64,000 nt of DNA from Thalassovita mediterranea (GTDB taxonomy: Bacteria; Pseudomonadota; Alphaproteobacteria; Rhodobacterales; Rhodobacteraceae): assembly GCF_001458435.1 (NCBI RefSeq), contig NZ_CYSF01000009.1, positions 1 to 64,000 on the forward strand. Reading direction: 5' to 3'. The translations under genes and the position numbers were made by a program. Shown here piece after piece: positions 53,898 through 61,457 of the stretch. The notes under the pieces are model-generated. The model searched no databases. It was not told where the DNA came from and saw only the letters and a list, made by a program, of their open reading frames with translations. Positions within the stretch are counted from its first letter, which is position 1, and the number at the start of each line of letters is the position of its first letter.

Positions 53898-54290
53898 ATG
53901 GCCATTTTCGACGAAGATCTTTTTGCGCAAGGTCTGCAGCAACGCAAATCCACCTTAGGCGCTGCCTATGTCGAACAGAACCTCGCCGCAGCTGACGATT
54001 TCACCCGCCCCTTTCAGGAAGCGATGACAAGTTGGTGCTGGGGATTCGGCTGGGGTGACGATGCGATTGATGCCAAGACCCGCTCGATGATGAACTTATC
54101 GATGATCGGCGCATTGGGGAAAATGCACGAATGGGAGGTCCATCTGCGCGGCGCGCTGAACAACGGCGTCACACAGGATGAGATTCGCGCCATCATTCAT
54201 GTGATCGGTATCTATTGCGGTGTCCCGCAGGCATTAGAATGTTTCCGCATCGCCCGAAAGGTGCTGGCGGATGATACCGGGCAAACCTGA
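53898..54290 (+). CDS. Carboxymuconolactone decarboxylase-like (AhpD-fold) protein
   Basis: 130 residues. TRSMMNLSMIGALGKMHEWEVHLRGALNNGV and IRAIIHVIGIYCGVPQALECFR (cited in parts) are the alpha-helical CMD core with its Glu and His. There is no CxxC pair, so it is not a peroxidase of the AhpD type. Decarboxylase or lactone-hydrolysing activity is possible. It follows the aldehyde dehydrogenase by 3 bp and closes the operon. Its role in a betaine-type pathway is unknown. Confidence 0.82.
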   Translation: MAIFDEDLFAQGLQQRKSTLGAAYVEQNLAAADDFTRPFQEAMTSWCWGFGWGDDAIDAKTRSMMNLSMIGALGKMHEWEVHLRGALNNGVTQDEIRAIIHVIGIYCGVPQALECFRIARKVLADDTGQT

Positions 54291-54661
54291 TGGGACACAC
54301 TGCCTTTGATTCGTCATTCACCGCGATCGCTGCCATAGTGATGCAGTCTTGCGTCCCCGTGTGCAGATGGTTGGTGCGCCCGAGGTGATGCAAATCCCAC
54401 ACAGTTTGCGTCTGCTATGGGCGCACCGAACGTCCCCCAAGGGCACTGCCAAGGCGCTGCTCAAAAATCGCGCAATCAGCCGCGCCAGTAGCCCTGCCGG
54501 ACATGCCTGGGAAGGACAAACTGATTCACCTGACTACCGCTACGGGCGCAGCGCTGATATCCGACCACCAAAGTACACTCGTCAAAGCTAAGTCACAGTA
54601 CGATTGAAGCACAGACGATGGTCAGATCAGGTCTTATTTTCATGAGTATTTTCGAAAATTG
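54291..54661. other. Intergenic region with no recognisable gene
   Basis: 371 bp between the oxygenase operon and tRNA-Leu. Short open frames exist on both strands, but none has a ribosome site or family features. No terminator with a clear T-run is seen after 54290. Confidence 0.5.
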
Positions 54662-54746
54662 TGGTGCGGGTGAAGGGACTTGAACCCCCACGCCTTGCGG
54701 CGCCAGAACCTAAATCTGGTGCGTCTACCAATTCCGCCACACCCGC
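54662..54746 (-). tRNA. tRNA-Leu (anticodon UAG)
   Basis: Minus strand: acceptor stem GCGGGTG with CACCCGC, discriminator A and encoded CCA. The D-arm is GCGGAATTGGTAGACGC, the anticodon stem CCAGA/TCTGG with loop TTTAGGT gives UAG, a long class II variable arm (GCGCCGCAAGGCGT) follows, and the T-arm is GGGGGTTCAAGTCCC. It reads CUA and related leucine codons. Confidence 0.95.
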
Positions 54747-54915
54747 ATCCGGTTTGCGAAATCACCCCTCAGGCGCGCTTCGCAGAGCCGCTATCTAGCA
54801 AACCTTTCCACAAGATGCGAGAGGAAAATTTCACTAAAAAACAGAAGACAAGCGACGTTATCCACAGTAAGCTGCTTGTATAAAAAAATACAGGCAGAGC
54901 AGTAGGACATAGCCC

Positions 54916-55410
54916 ATGAAACCGAAAACGGTCAGGGCGCGGCGTGGCGGTAACGTCACCAAAGCCCCAACGGAGGCGACCTTTGGCATTTTGCCAGGGA
55001 CGCAAATCCTTACCTTGGACGGCGCATTGCCGGTCGAGGTCTTGTCGCCAGGCGACAAAATCATCACGCGCAGCAGTGGCGTTGCGATGCTGAAAGGCGT
55101 CGAATGCGGCTACAAGACCTGTGAGACAGTGCGCGTGCGCGCTGGATCATTGGGCCATGACCGCCCGGGCATGGATACCATCCTGCCCTCCAAGCAGAAG
55201 ATCCTGATCCGCGACTGGCGCGCACAGGCGCTCTACAATGAGCCGCAGAAACTGATCGAAGCGCAGAACCTCATCGACGGTGAATATCTGCGCCTACAAC
55301 CGGCCGCACAGCATATGGTGTTCCGCCTGTTCTTTGACGAACCGCAGGTGATCTACGCCGACGGTCTGGAACTAGATTGCGCCACCGCCAGCATCCGCAT
55401 GATGGCCTAA
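54916..55410 (+). CDS. Hint-domain protein
   Basis: 164 residues. FGILPGTQILTLDGALPVEVLSPGDKIITRSSG (cited in part: LPGTQILTLDG, EVLSPGDKIITR) is the start of the Hint_2 domain common in Rhodobacterales, but the residue before the PGT motif is Leu rather than the usual splicing Cys. The protein ends soon after LELDCATASIRMM. No secretion signal or RTX repeats are attached, unlike the large proteins in which Hint_2 is usually found. It may be an independently evolved, non-splicing Hint protein. Confidence 0.75.
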   Translation: MKPKTVRARRGGNVTKAPTEATFGILPGTQILTLDGALPVEVLSPGDKIITRSSGVAMLKGVECGYKTCETVRVRAGSLGHDRPGMDTILPSKQKILIRDWRAQALYNEPQKLIEAQNLIDGEYLRLQPAAQHMVFRLFFDEPQVIYADGLELDCATASIRMMA

Positions 55411-55433
55411 GCCTCAGCGATAAAGACAATGAA

Positions 55434-55461
55434 CGGGCCTGCATTTGCGGGCCCTTTTTCA
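55434..55461 (+). terminator. Intrinsic terminator after the Hint-domain gene
   Basis: GGGCCTGCA, TT, TGCGGGCCC followed by TTTTTC, ending 5 bp before the stop codon of the convergent NAD(P)HX gene. Confidence 0.8.
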
Positions 55462-55466
55462 TTGGC

Positions 55467-57038
55467 TCATTGGTCGAAGAGCGATTTCAGCACCGCAGGC
55501 AGTTGTTCTGGCAAATCCTCGGCAATCAGGCCGGGGCCAAAATGGCGCGCACATTCAACATGTAGATAGGCGGCGGTTCCTGCGGCCTCATGCGGCGCAA
55601 ATCCGCGTGCCAAAAGGCCCGTGATGAAGCCCGCCAGCACATCCCCTGCCCCTGCGGTGGCCAACCACGGCGCGGCGCGATCGTAGTGGGCCGCGTGGAT
55701 GCTGGCGCGCCCGTCTGGGTCTGCGATCACGGTATCCGGCCCTTTGAACAACACGGTGCAGCCTGCACGTTTGGCCGCCGCGCGGGTGGCGTCTAGTTTG
55801 GAGTAGGCTGGGCCTTTGGTCGGTGGTTCCGCGAGTTTGGCGGCGATGTCTGGGAACAGGCGGGCAAATTCGCCACCATGTGGGGTCAGCACGCAGTTTG
55901 GGTGCAGCATTCCAAAAAGCGTCTGCGGATCCTCCGCATAGGCGCTGAGGGCATCGGCATCCAAAACGCAGGCGCGTTTTGAGGCCAGCGCAACAGGCAC
56001 CAGATCTCGTACCCGATCGTGGCCGAGTGCTGGCCCAAGGCACAGCGCGTTGAGGCGCTTGTCCTCCAACACCTCTACCAACGCATCACCATCTTGTACC
56101 CGCGTCAGCATCAGCGCGGTGATTTGCGCCGCCACCTCCATTTGCGCTGAGGGCGGCACGCCAAGCGTTACCAACCCCGCCCCAATCCGCAAGGCCCCGC
56201 GCGCCGCCAACCGCGCCGCGCCGGTTTTGCCGGAGCCGCCGGAAAGGATGAGGGCGTGGCCGTGGGAGAATTTGTGTGCGCTGTGTTTGTCTAATTGTTC
56301 AGGCACCGCCTCTACCGCATGAACCAAACCGTCCGGCGCAGCCGGACAGCCCCCGACCGCCCCCATGGGCGGGGGCTTCACCCCCACCCGCGGTCTGGGG
56401 CTATCCGCCAGCCCGATGTCTTTGATAACCGTCTTGCCACATAATTCAGGGCCACTTTGTAGAACATGCCCTAGCTTCATTCGATGAAAGGTCACGCTGA
56501 GATTCGCCTGCAAGCAATGGGTTTCGCCCAGCGACCGCCCACTGTCCGCGCAAAGTCCTGAGGGCAGATCAACAGAAACAACAGACACTTGCCCTTCATT
56601 GAGCGCCTCGCGCACAGCGGGTAAATCCACAAACGGACGCGTCAACCCCGTCCCGAACAGCGCATCCACCACAACATCCGCCAGCAAGGAGGTCGCATCA
56701 GTCAGCGACTCAACCGCCCCACTCTCACACCAGCGCTCATAATTCACCCGCGCATCCGGCGGCAGTTTTTCGGCGTCCCCGTATAGAAACACCTCCATCG
56801 CCCAGCCCCGCGCGGCCAGCAGGCGGGCGACCACAAATCCGTCGCCGCCATTATTGCCCGGACCACACAGCACAATCGCGCGCCCCGACCCATCTGCCAG
56901 CGCGGGCCATTCTTCAAAAATCGCCTCAACCACGCCAGTGCCTGCACGCTCCATCAGCTCTAGCCCAGTGACCTCCCCTGACTGAATCGCCGCCTGTTCA
57001 ATGGCGCGCATTTGGGCGGCGGTTAGCAATTCTGTCAT
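55467..57038 (-). CDS. nnr: Bifunctional NAD(P)H-hydrate epimerase / ADP-dependent dehydratase
   Basis: 523 residues. The N-terminal epimerase (NnrE, about 1-210) has LCGPGNNGGDGFVVARLLAARGW. The C-terminal dehydratase (NnrD, about 245-520) has LILSGGSGKTGAA, VLTPHGGEFARLF and the ATP-binding LATAGAGDVLAGFITGLLA. Together they repair hydrated NADH and NADPH. The linker (about residues 212-236, SPRPRVGVKPPPMGAVGG) is encoded by GC-rich palindromic DNA that looks like an inserted repeat kept in frame. The ATG at 57038 follows GAGGCAG; an in-frame codon 24 bp earlier is less likely. Confidence 0.92.
   Translation of the reverse strand: MTELLTAAQMRAIEQAAIQSGEVTGLELMERAGTGVVEAIFEEWPALADGSGRAIVLCGPGNNGGDGFVVARLLAARGWAMEVFLYGDAEKLPPDARVNYERWCESGAVESLTDATSLLADVVVDALFGTGLTRPFVDLPAVREALNEGQVSVVSVDLPSGLCADSGRSLGETHCLQANLSVTFHRMKLGHVLQSGPELCGKTVIKDIGLADSPRPRVGVKPPPMGAVGGCPAAPDGLVHAVEAVPEQLDKHSAHKFSHGHALILSGGSGKTGAARLAARGALRIGAGLVTLGVPPSAQMEVAAQITALMLTRVQDGDALVEVLEDKRLNALCLGPALGHDRVRDLVPVALASKRACVLDADALSAYAEDPQTLFGMLHPNCVLTPHGGEFARLFPDIAAKLAEPPTKGPAYSKLDATRAAAKRAGCTVLFKGPDTVIADPDGRASIHAAHYDRAAPWLATAGAGDVLAGFITGLLARGFAPHEAAGTAAYLHVECARHFGPGLIAEDLPEQLPAVLKSLFDQ
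56331..56400. repeat. Palindromic element inside the NAD(P)HX gene
   Basis: GTCCGGC-GCA-GCCGGAC (56331-56347) and GCCCCC-ATGGGC-GGGGGC (56359-56376) are followed by CACCCGCGGTCTGGGG. It is a whole number of codons within the open frame and falls exactly between the two enzyme domains. Confidence 0.6.
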
Positions 57039-57160
57039 CTCTGCCTCATGGTGATGTCGCATTTACGCGCTATTGTGACGTGATTTCCATCGGGTTTCGC
57101 GCCTTAAAAATCGGCGTTTGGATCGGTTTTTCGATATACGAGTTTTTATTTCGTCTATTT

Positions 57161-57179
57161 TTTGTGCAAGTCGCACAAA
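57161..57179. promoter_or_regulatory. Inverted repeat upstream of glnB
   Basis: TTTGTGC, AAGTC, GCACAAA, a perfect 7-bp inverted repeat 180 bp before glnB in an AT-rich control region (gap 57039-57358). It is a candidate site for a nitrogen regulator, although it is not a clear match to the enteric NtrC consensus. Confidence 0.4.
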
Positions 57180-57319
57180 TTTTAAACCGACCCCCAAAAA
57201 GCGCCCGAAATTTAAGCCCTACCTACTCTATCCGTTTGAGCCGCGCAGTGGAAAGTGTTCTGTCAATTTCCAACGCAATACGGTTGGCGGCGGGGAGGCC
57301 TGCCAAAGACCCCGGTTAA

Positions 57320-57697
<378 letters not shown>

Positions 57698-57730
57698 TTA
57701 CCCAATTTTCTTAAACGAAGGGACAAGAGC

Positions 57731-59137
57731 ATGAGCGCAGAATCCGTTCTCAAGCTGATCAAAGACGAAGATGCGGCCTACGTCGACATCCGTTTCACCG
57801 ACACGCGCGGCAAGCTGCAGCACGTGACCGTGGATGTGGACCTGGTGGACGAAGACTTCCTGGAAGAAGGCTTCATGTTCGACGGCTCCTCCATCGCGGG
57901 CTGGAAGTCGATCGAAAACTCGGACATGAAACTGATGCCCGACACCCTGTCGGCCTACGTTGATCCGTTCTACGCAGAAAAAACCATCGCGATCCATTGC
58001 TCGATCGTTGAGCCCGACACCGGCGAAGCCTACGAGCGTGACCCGCGCGGCACCGCCCAGAAGGCCGAAGCGTACCTGAAATCCTCGGGCATCGGTGACG
58101 TTGCTTACATGGGTCCAGAAGCTGAATTCTTCCTGTTCGACAACGTGCGTTTCGCCAACACCATCAACAAAGTATCCTACGAAGTTGATGCGGTAGACGG
58201 TTCCTGGAACACCGACACCGAATACGAAATGGGCAACACCGGCCACCGTCCGGGCGTTAAAGGCGGCTACTTCCCCGTCAACCCGATCGACGATGCACAG
58301 GAAATCCGTTCCGAGATGCTGTCGACCATGAAGCGCACCGGCATGAAAGTGGACAAGCACCACCACGAGGTTGCGTCCTGTCAGCACGAGCTGGGTCTGA
58401 TCTTTGACAGCCTGACCAAGCAGGCCGACGAGCTGCAGAAGTACAAGTACATCATCCACAACGTTGCCCACGCCTACGGCAAATCGGCCACCTTCATGCC
58501 GAAGCCGATCTACGGTGACAACGGCACCGGCATGCACGTGAACATGTCGATCTGGAAAGACGGCAAGCCGCTGTTCGCTGGCGACAAATACGCTGATCTG
58601 TCCCAGGAAGCGCTGTACTTCATCGGTGGTGTGCTGAAGCACGCGAAAACCCTGAACGCCTTCACCAACCCGTCGACCAACTCCTACAAGCGTCTGATCC
58701 CGGGCTTCGAAGCACCTGTTCTGCGCGCCTACTCGGCACGTAACCGTTCGGGTTGTGTACGTATCCCATGGACCGAATCGCCGAAAGCGAAACGTGTTGA
58801 AGCACGCTTCCCCGATCCTTCGGCCAACCCCTACCTGTGCTTCGCAGCACTGCTGATGGCTGGTCTGGACGGCATCAAGAACAAGATCGATCCGGGCGAA
58901 GCCATGGATAAGAACCTGTACGACCTGCCGGCCGAAGAACTGGCTGACATCCCGACCGTATGTGGTTCGCTGCGCGAAGCGCTGGACGCGCTGGCTGCAG
59001 ACCATGACTTCCTGCTGGCCGGTGACGTGTTCACCAAAGACCAGATCGAAGGTTACATCGACCTGAAGATGGAAGAGGTTGAAACCTACGAACACACCCC
59101 GCACCCGGTTGAGTTCGGCATGTACTACAGCTGCTAA
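57731..59137 (+). CDS. glnA: Glutamine synthetase type I
   Basis: 468 residues. [19 protein letters not shown] near the N-terminus, the metal and glutamate sites in [10 protein letters not shown] and [30 protein letters not shown] (cited in part) and Tyr397 in KNLYDLP, the adenylylation site, all agree with GSI-beta. It makes glutamine from glutamate and ammonia. It lies 33 bp after glnB and ends at a strong terminator. Confidence 0.98.
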   Translation: MSAESVLKLIKDEDAAYVDIRFTDTRGKLQHVTVDVDLVDEDFLEEGFMFDGSSIAGWKSIENSDMKLMPDTLSAYVDPFYAEKTIAIHCSIVEPDTGEAYERDPRGTAQKAEAYLKSSGIGDVAYMGPEAEFFLFDNVRFANTINKVSYEVDAVDGSWNTDTEYEMGNTGHRPGVKGGYFPVNPIDDAQEIRSEMLSTMKRTGMKVDKHHHEVASCQHELGLIFDSLTKQADELQKYKYIIHNVAHAYGKSATFMPKPIYGDNGTGMHVNMSIWKDGKPLFAGDKYADLSQEALYFIGGVLKHAKTLNAFTNPSTNSYKRLIPGFEAPVLRAYSARNRSGCVRIPWTESPKAKRVEARFPDPSANPYLCFAALLMAGLDGIKNKIDPGEAMDKNLYDLPAEELADIPTVCGSLREALDALAADHDFLLAGDVFTKDQIEGYIDLKMEEVETYEHTPHPVEFGMYYSC

Positions 59138-59167
59138 TTCGGGCCTCCGAGTTAACAGTATGAATTG

Positions 59168-59198
59168 GAAGGGCGCTCCTTTGGGGCGCCCTTTCTGG
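59168..59198 (+). terminator. Intrinsic terminator of glnBA
   Basis: AAGGGCGCTCC, TTTG, GGGCGCCCTTTCTGGTTT, 30 bp past glnA. Confidence 0.85.
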
Positions 59199-59303
59199 TT
59201 TCTGGATCAGAACACATCCCCCTTGCCCAAACGTCACACAGCGGGCATTGTGCCTTTGCAAGCAATTGCCTAGCGTCACGGGCTGACAGAAAAGACCACC
59301 CTT

Positions 59304-60155
59304 ATGAAGATTGATCCGCTCTGGGACTTTGACGATCTGACCGCCACCAAGGCGCGGTTTGAGGCTGCGCTTGCTGCCGCCTCTGCGCCGGAGGATCAGA
59401 TCACCTGCCTCAGCCAATTGGCGCGCATCGCGGGGCTGGATCAGGACTTCACCCTTGGTGAAACCCTGCTGGATCAGGCGCGCGCGATTGGGCCGTCACC
59501 GGCAACACAGGCGCGCATCACTTTGGAAACGGCGCGCCTCGCCCATGCAGAAGGGCGCGCGGCAACGGCGGCGACGCTGTACCATCAGGCCGCCACGCAG
59601 GCGCGCAACGCTGGTGCGCTGGACGTGGCGCTTGAGGCGCTGAATGAACAGGCCAAGGGCGTGCCTACGGCCGTGGCCCTTGCAATCGTCGATCAGGGTG
59701 AAACCCTGACACGCAACACCCCTGCCCTGCGCCACCACCTAGGGCCGCTTTATCAGCAGACCGGGCGGTCGCTGTTTGAAGAGGGTGATTTGAGCGGCGC
59801 GCTAGAGATGTTTCAGCGCGACCATGCCCTGCGCCGATCCCTTGGCCAGGCGGCGGAGCGCCACGCGGCGGGGCTACACATCGCGCGCACATTGCGGATG
59901 CTGGGCAGATTTGCCGAAACATCGGATCAATTACAGAACCTAGTGGTCGAACTGGGCCCGCATGGTCGCGGGTTGGGTGAGGTGTTTGAGGAACGCGCCG
60001 AACTAGCCCATGCCACAGGCAAACCGGATGAGGCGCGCCAATACGCGCTAGACGCCCGCGCACGTTTTGAAAAGCGGGGGATGAGCGCGGACACGCATCC
60101 GTCGCGCTTCATGCGTTTGGCGATGCTGGCCGGTGAAGCGCCCAACGAGACCTAA
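59304..60155 (+). CDS. Tetratricopeptide-repeat protein
   Basis: 283 residues made of helix pairs with TPR-like spacing, for example QARITLETARLAHAEGRAATAATLYHQA, LYQQTGRSLFEEGDLSGALEMFQRD and HIARTLRMLGRFAETSDQLQ (cited in parts). No signal peptide or enzymatic domain is seen, so it is probably a cytosolic scaffold of unknown partner. Its stop codon overlaps the stop of the convergent DUF3445 gene by two bases, with no terminator between. Confidence 0.7.
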   Translation: MKIDPLWDFDDLTATKARFEAALAAASAPEDQITCLSQLARIAGLDQDFTLGETLLDQARAIGPSPATQARITLETARLAHAEGRAATAATLYHQAATQARNAGALDVALEALNEQAKGVPTAVALAIVDQGETLTRNTPALRHHLGPLYQQTGRSLFEEGDLSGALEMFQRDHALRRSLGQAAERHAAGLHIARTLRMLGRFAETSDQLQNLVVELGPHGRGLGEVFEERAELAHATGKPDEARQYALDARARFEKRGMSADTHPSRFMRLAMLAGEAPNET

Positions 60156-60907
60156 TCGGCTGTCAGCTCACGCCCCAGATCGCCGCTCAGCATATAAGTA
60201 TGTATCGAAAACACCGCCGCGCCGGTTTCGGGCAAACGTAGGATCGCCTGTTTCTCTGACCGAAGGAAAGCCGCATCTTCGCGCCCGACATAGGCGCGAG
60301 TGTCATATTCGGGGCGGGGGAAGTGCAGCTCGCTGGTATCGTACCACAGGATATTGAACCGCCACAAAGGCCGCCCTGCCCGCACACCATCAAACAGCCG
60401 CTGCACCCGTTTGCCGATGTTGTCATCATAACTGTCCACCGGCACATGGATCGCCAGCAGCGGCTTGCCCAGTTTCTGCGCCAAGGTCCAGCTGGAGGGG
60501 AAGCACAGAACAGCCGCCGTCAGCACATGTTCATCACCCTGTTTTTGCAGGATACACAAATCTTCCTGCACCAACTGGCCGAGTGTTGCCAAAGGATCGC
60601 CCAGATCCAGCGCAACAGTTACCCCGTCGGGACGCAACACGCGGTCTTCGCCCACTTTATAGTCCGGATTGGCGCGCAACTGATCCAACACCAGCGCCAG
60701 AAGTTCCTGCAAAGGCGCCTCTGCCTCGGGCAGCGCACCAATGACAGCGTCGCGTTTTTCGGCAATCAGGGCCGTCCTATAGGCCATCTGGCCTAGAAAA
60801 GCGTCGTCCGCATGCAGCCAATTGGCCATATCCAGTGGCTGAATACCCGGCAGCGGACGCTGGGTCCGCAGGTCATAGGGCAGTTTTTGCTGTAAAATCT
60901 GTGTCAT
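60152..60907 (-). CDS. DUF3445 haem-dependent oxidative N-demethylase-like protein
   Basis: 251 residues. LPYDLRTQRPLPGIQPLDMANWLHADDAFLGQMAYRTALI (cited in part: QPLDMANWLHADDAF) and VLCFPSSWTLAQKLGKPLLAIHVPVD, then RFNILWYDTSELHFP and REDAAFLRSEKQAILRLPET match DUF3445. Members are haem subunits of dimethylamine/oxidative N-demethylase systems; others are uncharacterised. The partner subunits are not beside it. The ATG at 60907 begins MTQILQQKLPYD; an in-frame codon 9 bp earlier is possible. Confidence 0.82.
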   Translation of the reverse strand: MTQILQQKLPYDLRTQRPLPGIQPLDMANWLHADDAFLGQMAYRTALIAEKRDAVIGALPEAEAPLQELLALVLDQLRANPDYKVGEDRVLRPDGVTVALDLGDPLATLGQLVQEDLCILQKQGDEHVLTAAVLCFPSSWTLAQKLGKPLLAIHVPVDSYDDNIGKRVQRLFDGVRAGRPLWRFNILWYDTSELHFPRPEYDTRAYVGREDAAFLRSEKQAILRLPETGAAVFSIHTYMLSGDLGRELTAD

Positions 60908-61135
60908 AGCAGCCATTTAACAAAATTCGAAAATATTTGAAAAGAGGCCTAACAGACAGATGGCCTAGGCCGTTAGATATACTAAGCCGCCACAGACAAA
61001 GAATGGCGGATGGTATGAGGCTTGCACACCCCTATCGCATGCAAGTGGTCAAAACGCCCCTGACGGGGGCGCGGGAACCTGCGCTTTTGGCGCCACCCTC
61101 TGGTGGGCGAATCCTTTGCCTAACCCGAGTCGCAT

Positions 61136-61152
61136 TGGCATGCCCTTTGCAC
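61136..61152 (+). promoter_or_regulatory. Candidate sigma-54 promoter
   Basis: TTGGCATGCCCTTTGCA at about 61135-61151 matches the -24/-12 pattern TTGGCAC-N5-TTGCA with one change, and the GG and GC dinucleotides are exactly 12 bp apart. The start of transcription would be near 61163, leaving a leader of almost 300 bp before the exported-hydrolase gene. No activator site is obvious. Confidence 0.5.
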
Positions 61153-61457
61153 AGCACCCGGTGATTTCGGGGCGCAAAAAGTGACATGGGCACGACGGCA
61201 CCCCGTCTGGTTTTAGGAAAATATTTTCGGCTCTTTCGGTGAATCGCCACCTCCTTTGGGGGGTACGCGACATCGAATAAGTCGGCATTTTTCACATCGC
61301 GTGGACTTGGCGCAGTGCGAGTCGCAGTCTCCTCTCAGCACTACATTTCAGGCAGCTTCCCCGCCTATCGAGCGCACTAAAAAACACTCTGGGGACGCGT
61401 CAGAAACATCGAGAACAAGACCGCAACCACCTTTTCGTCAGAAGAGAGGGAACGATA

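Noticed and set aside
54349-54591. 80-residue open frame after the CMD-like gene
   Set aside because: No ribosome site, no recognisable domain and low-quality composition; treated as non-coding.
54858-54866. TTATCCACA, a perfect DnaA-box sequence
   Set aside because: Only one such site with no cluster of boxes, no AT-rich unwinding element and no dnaA or other origin genes nearby, so it does not support a replication origin.
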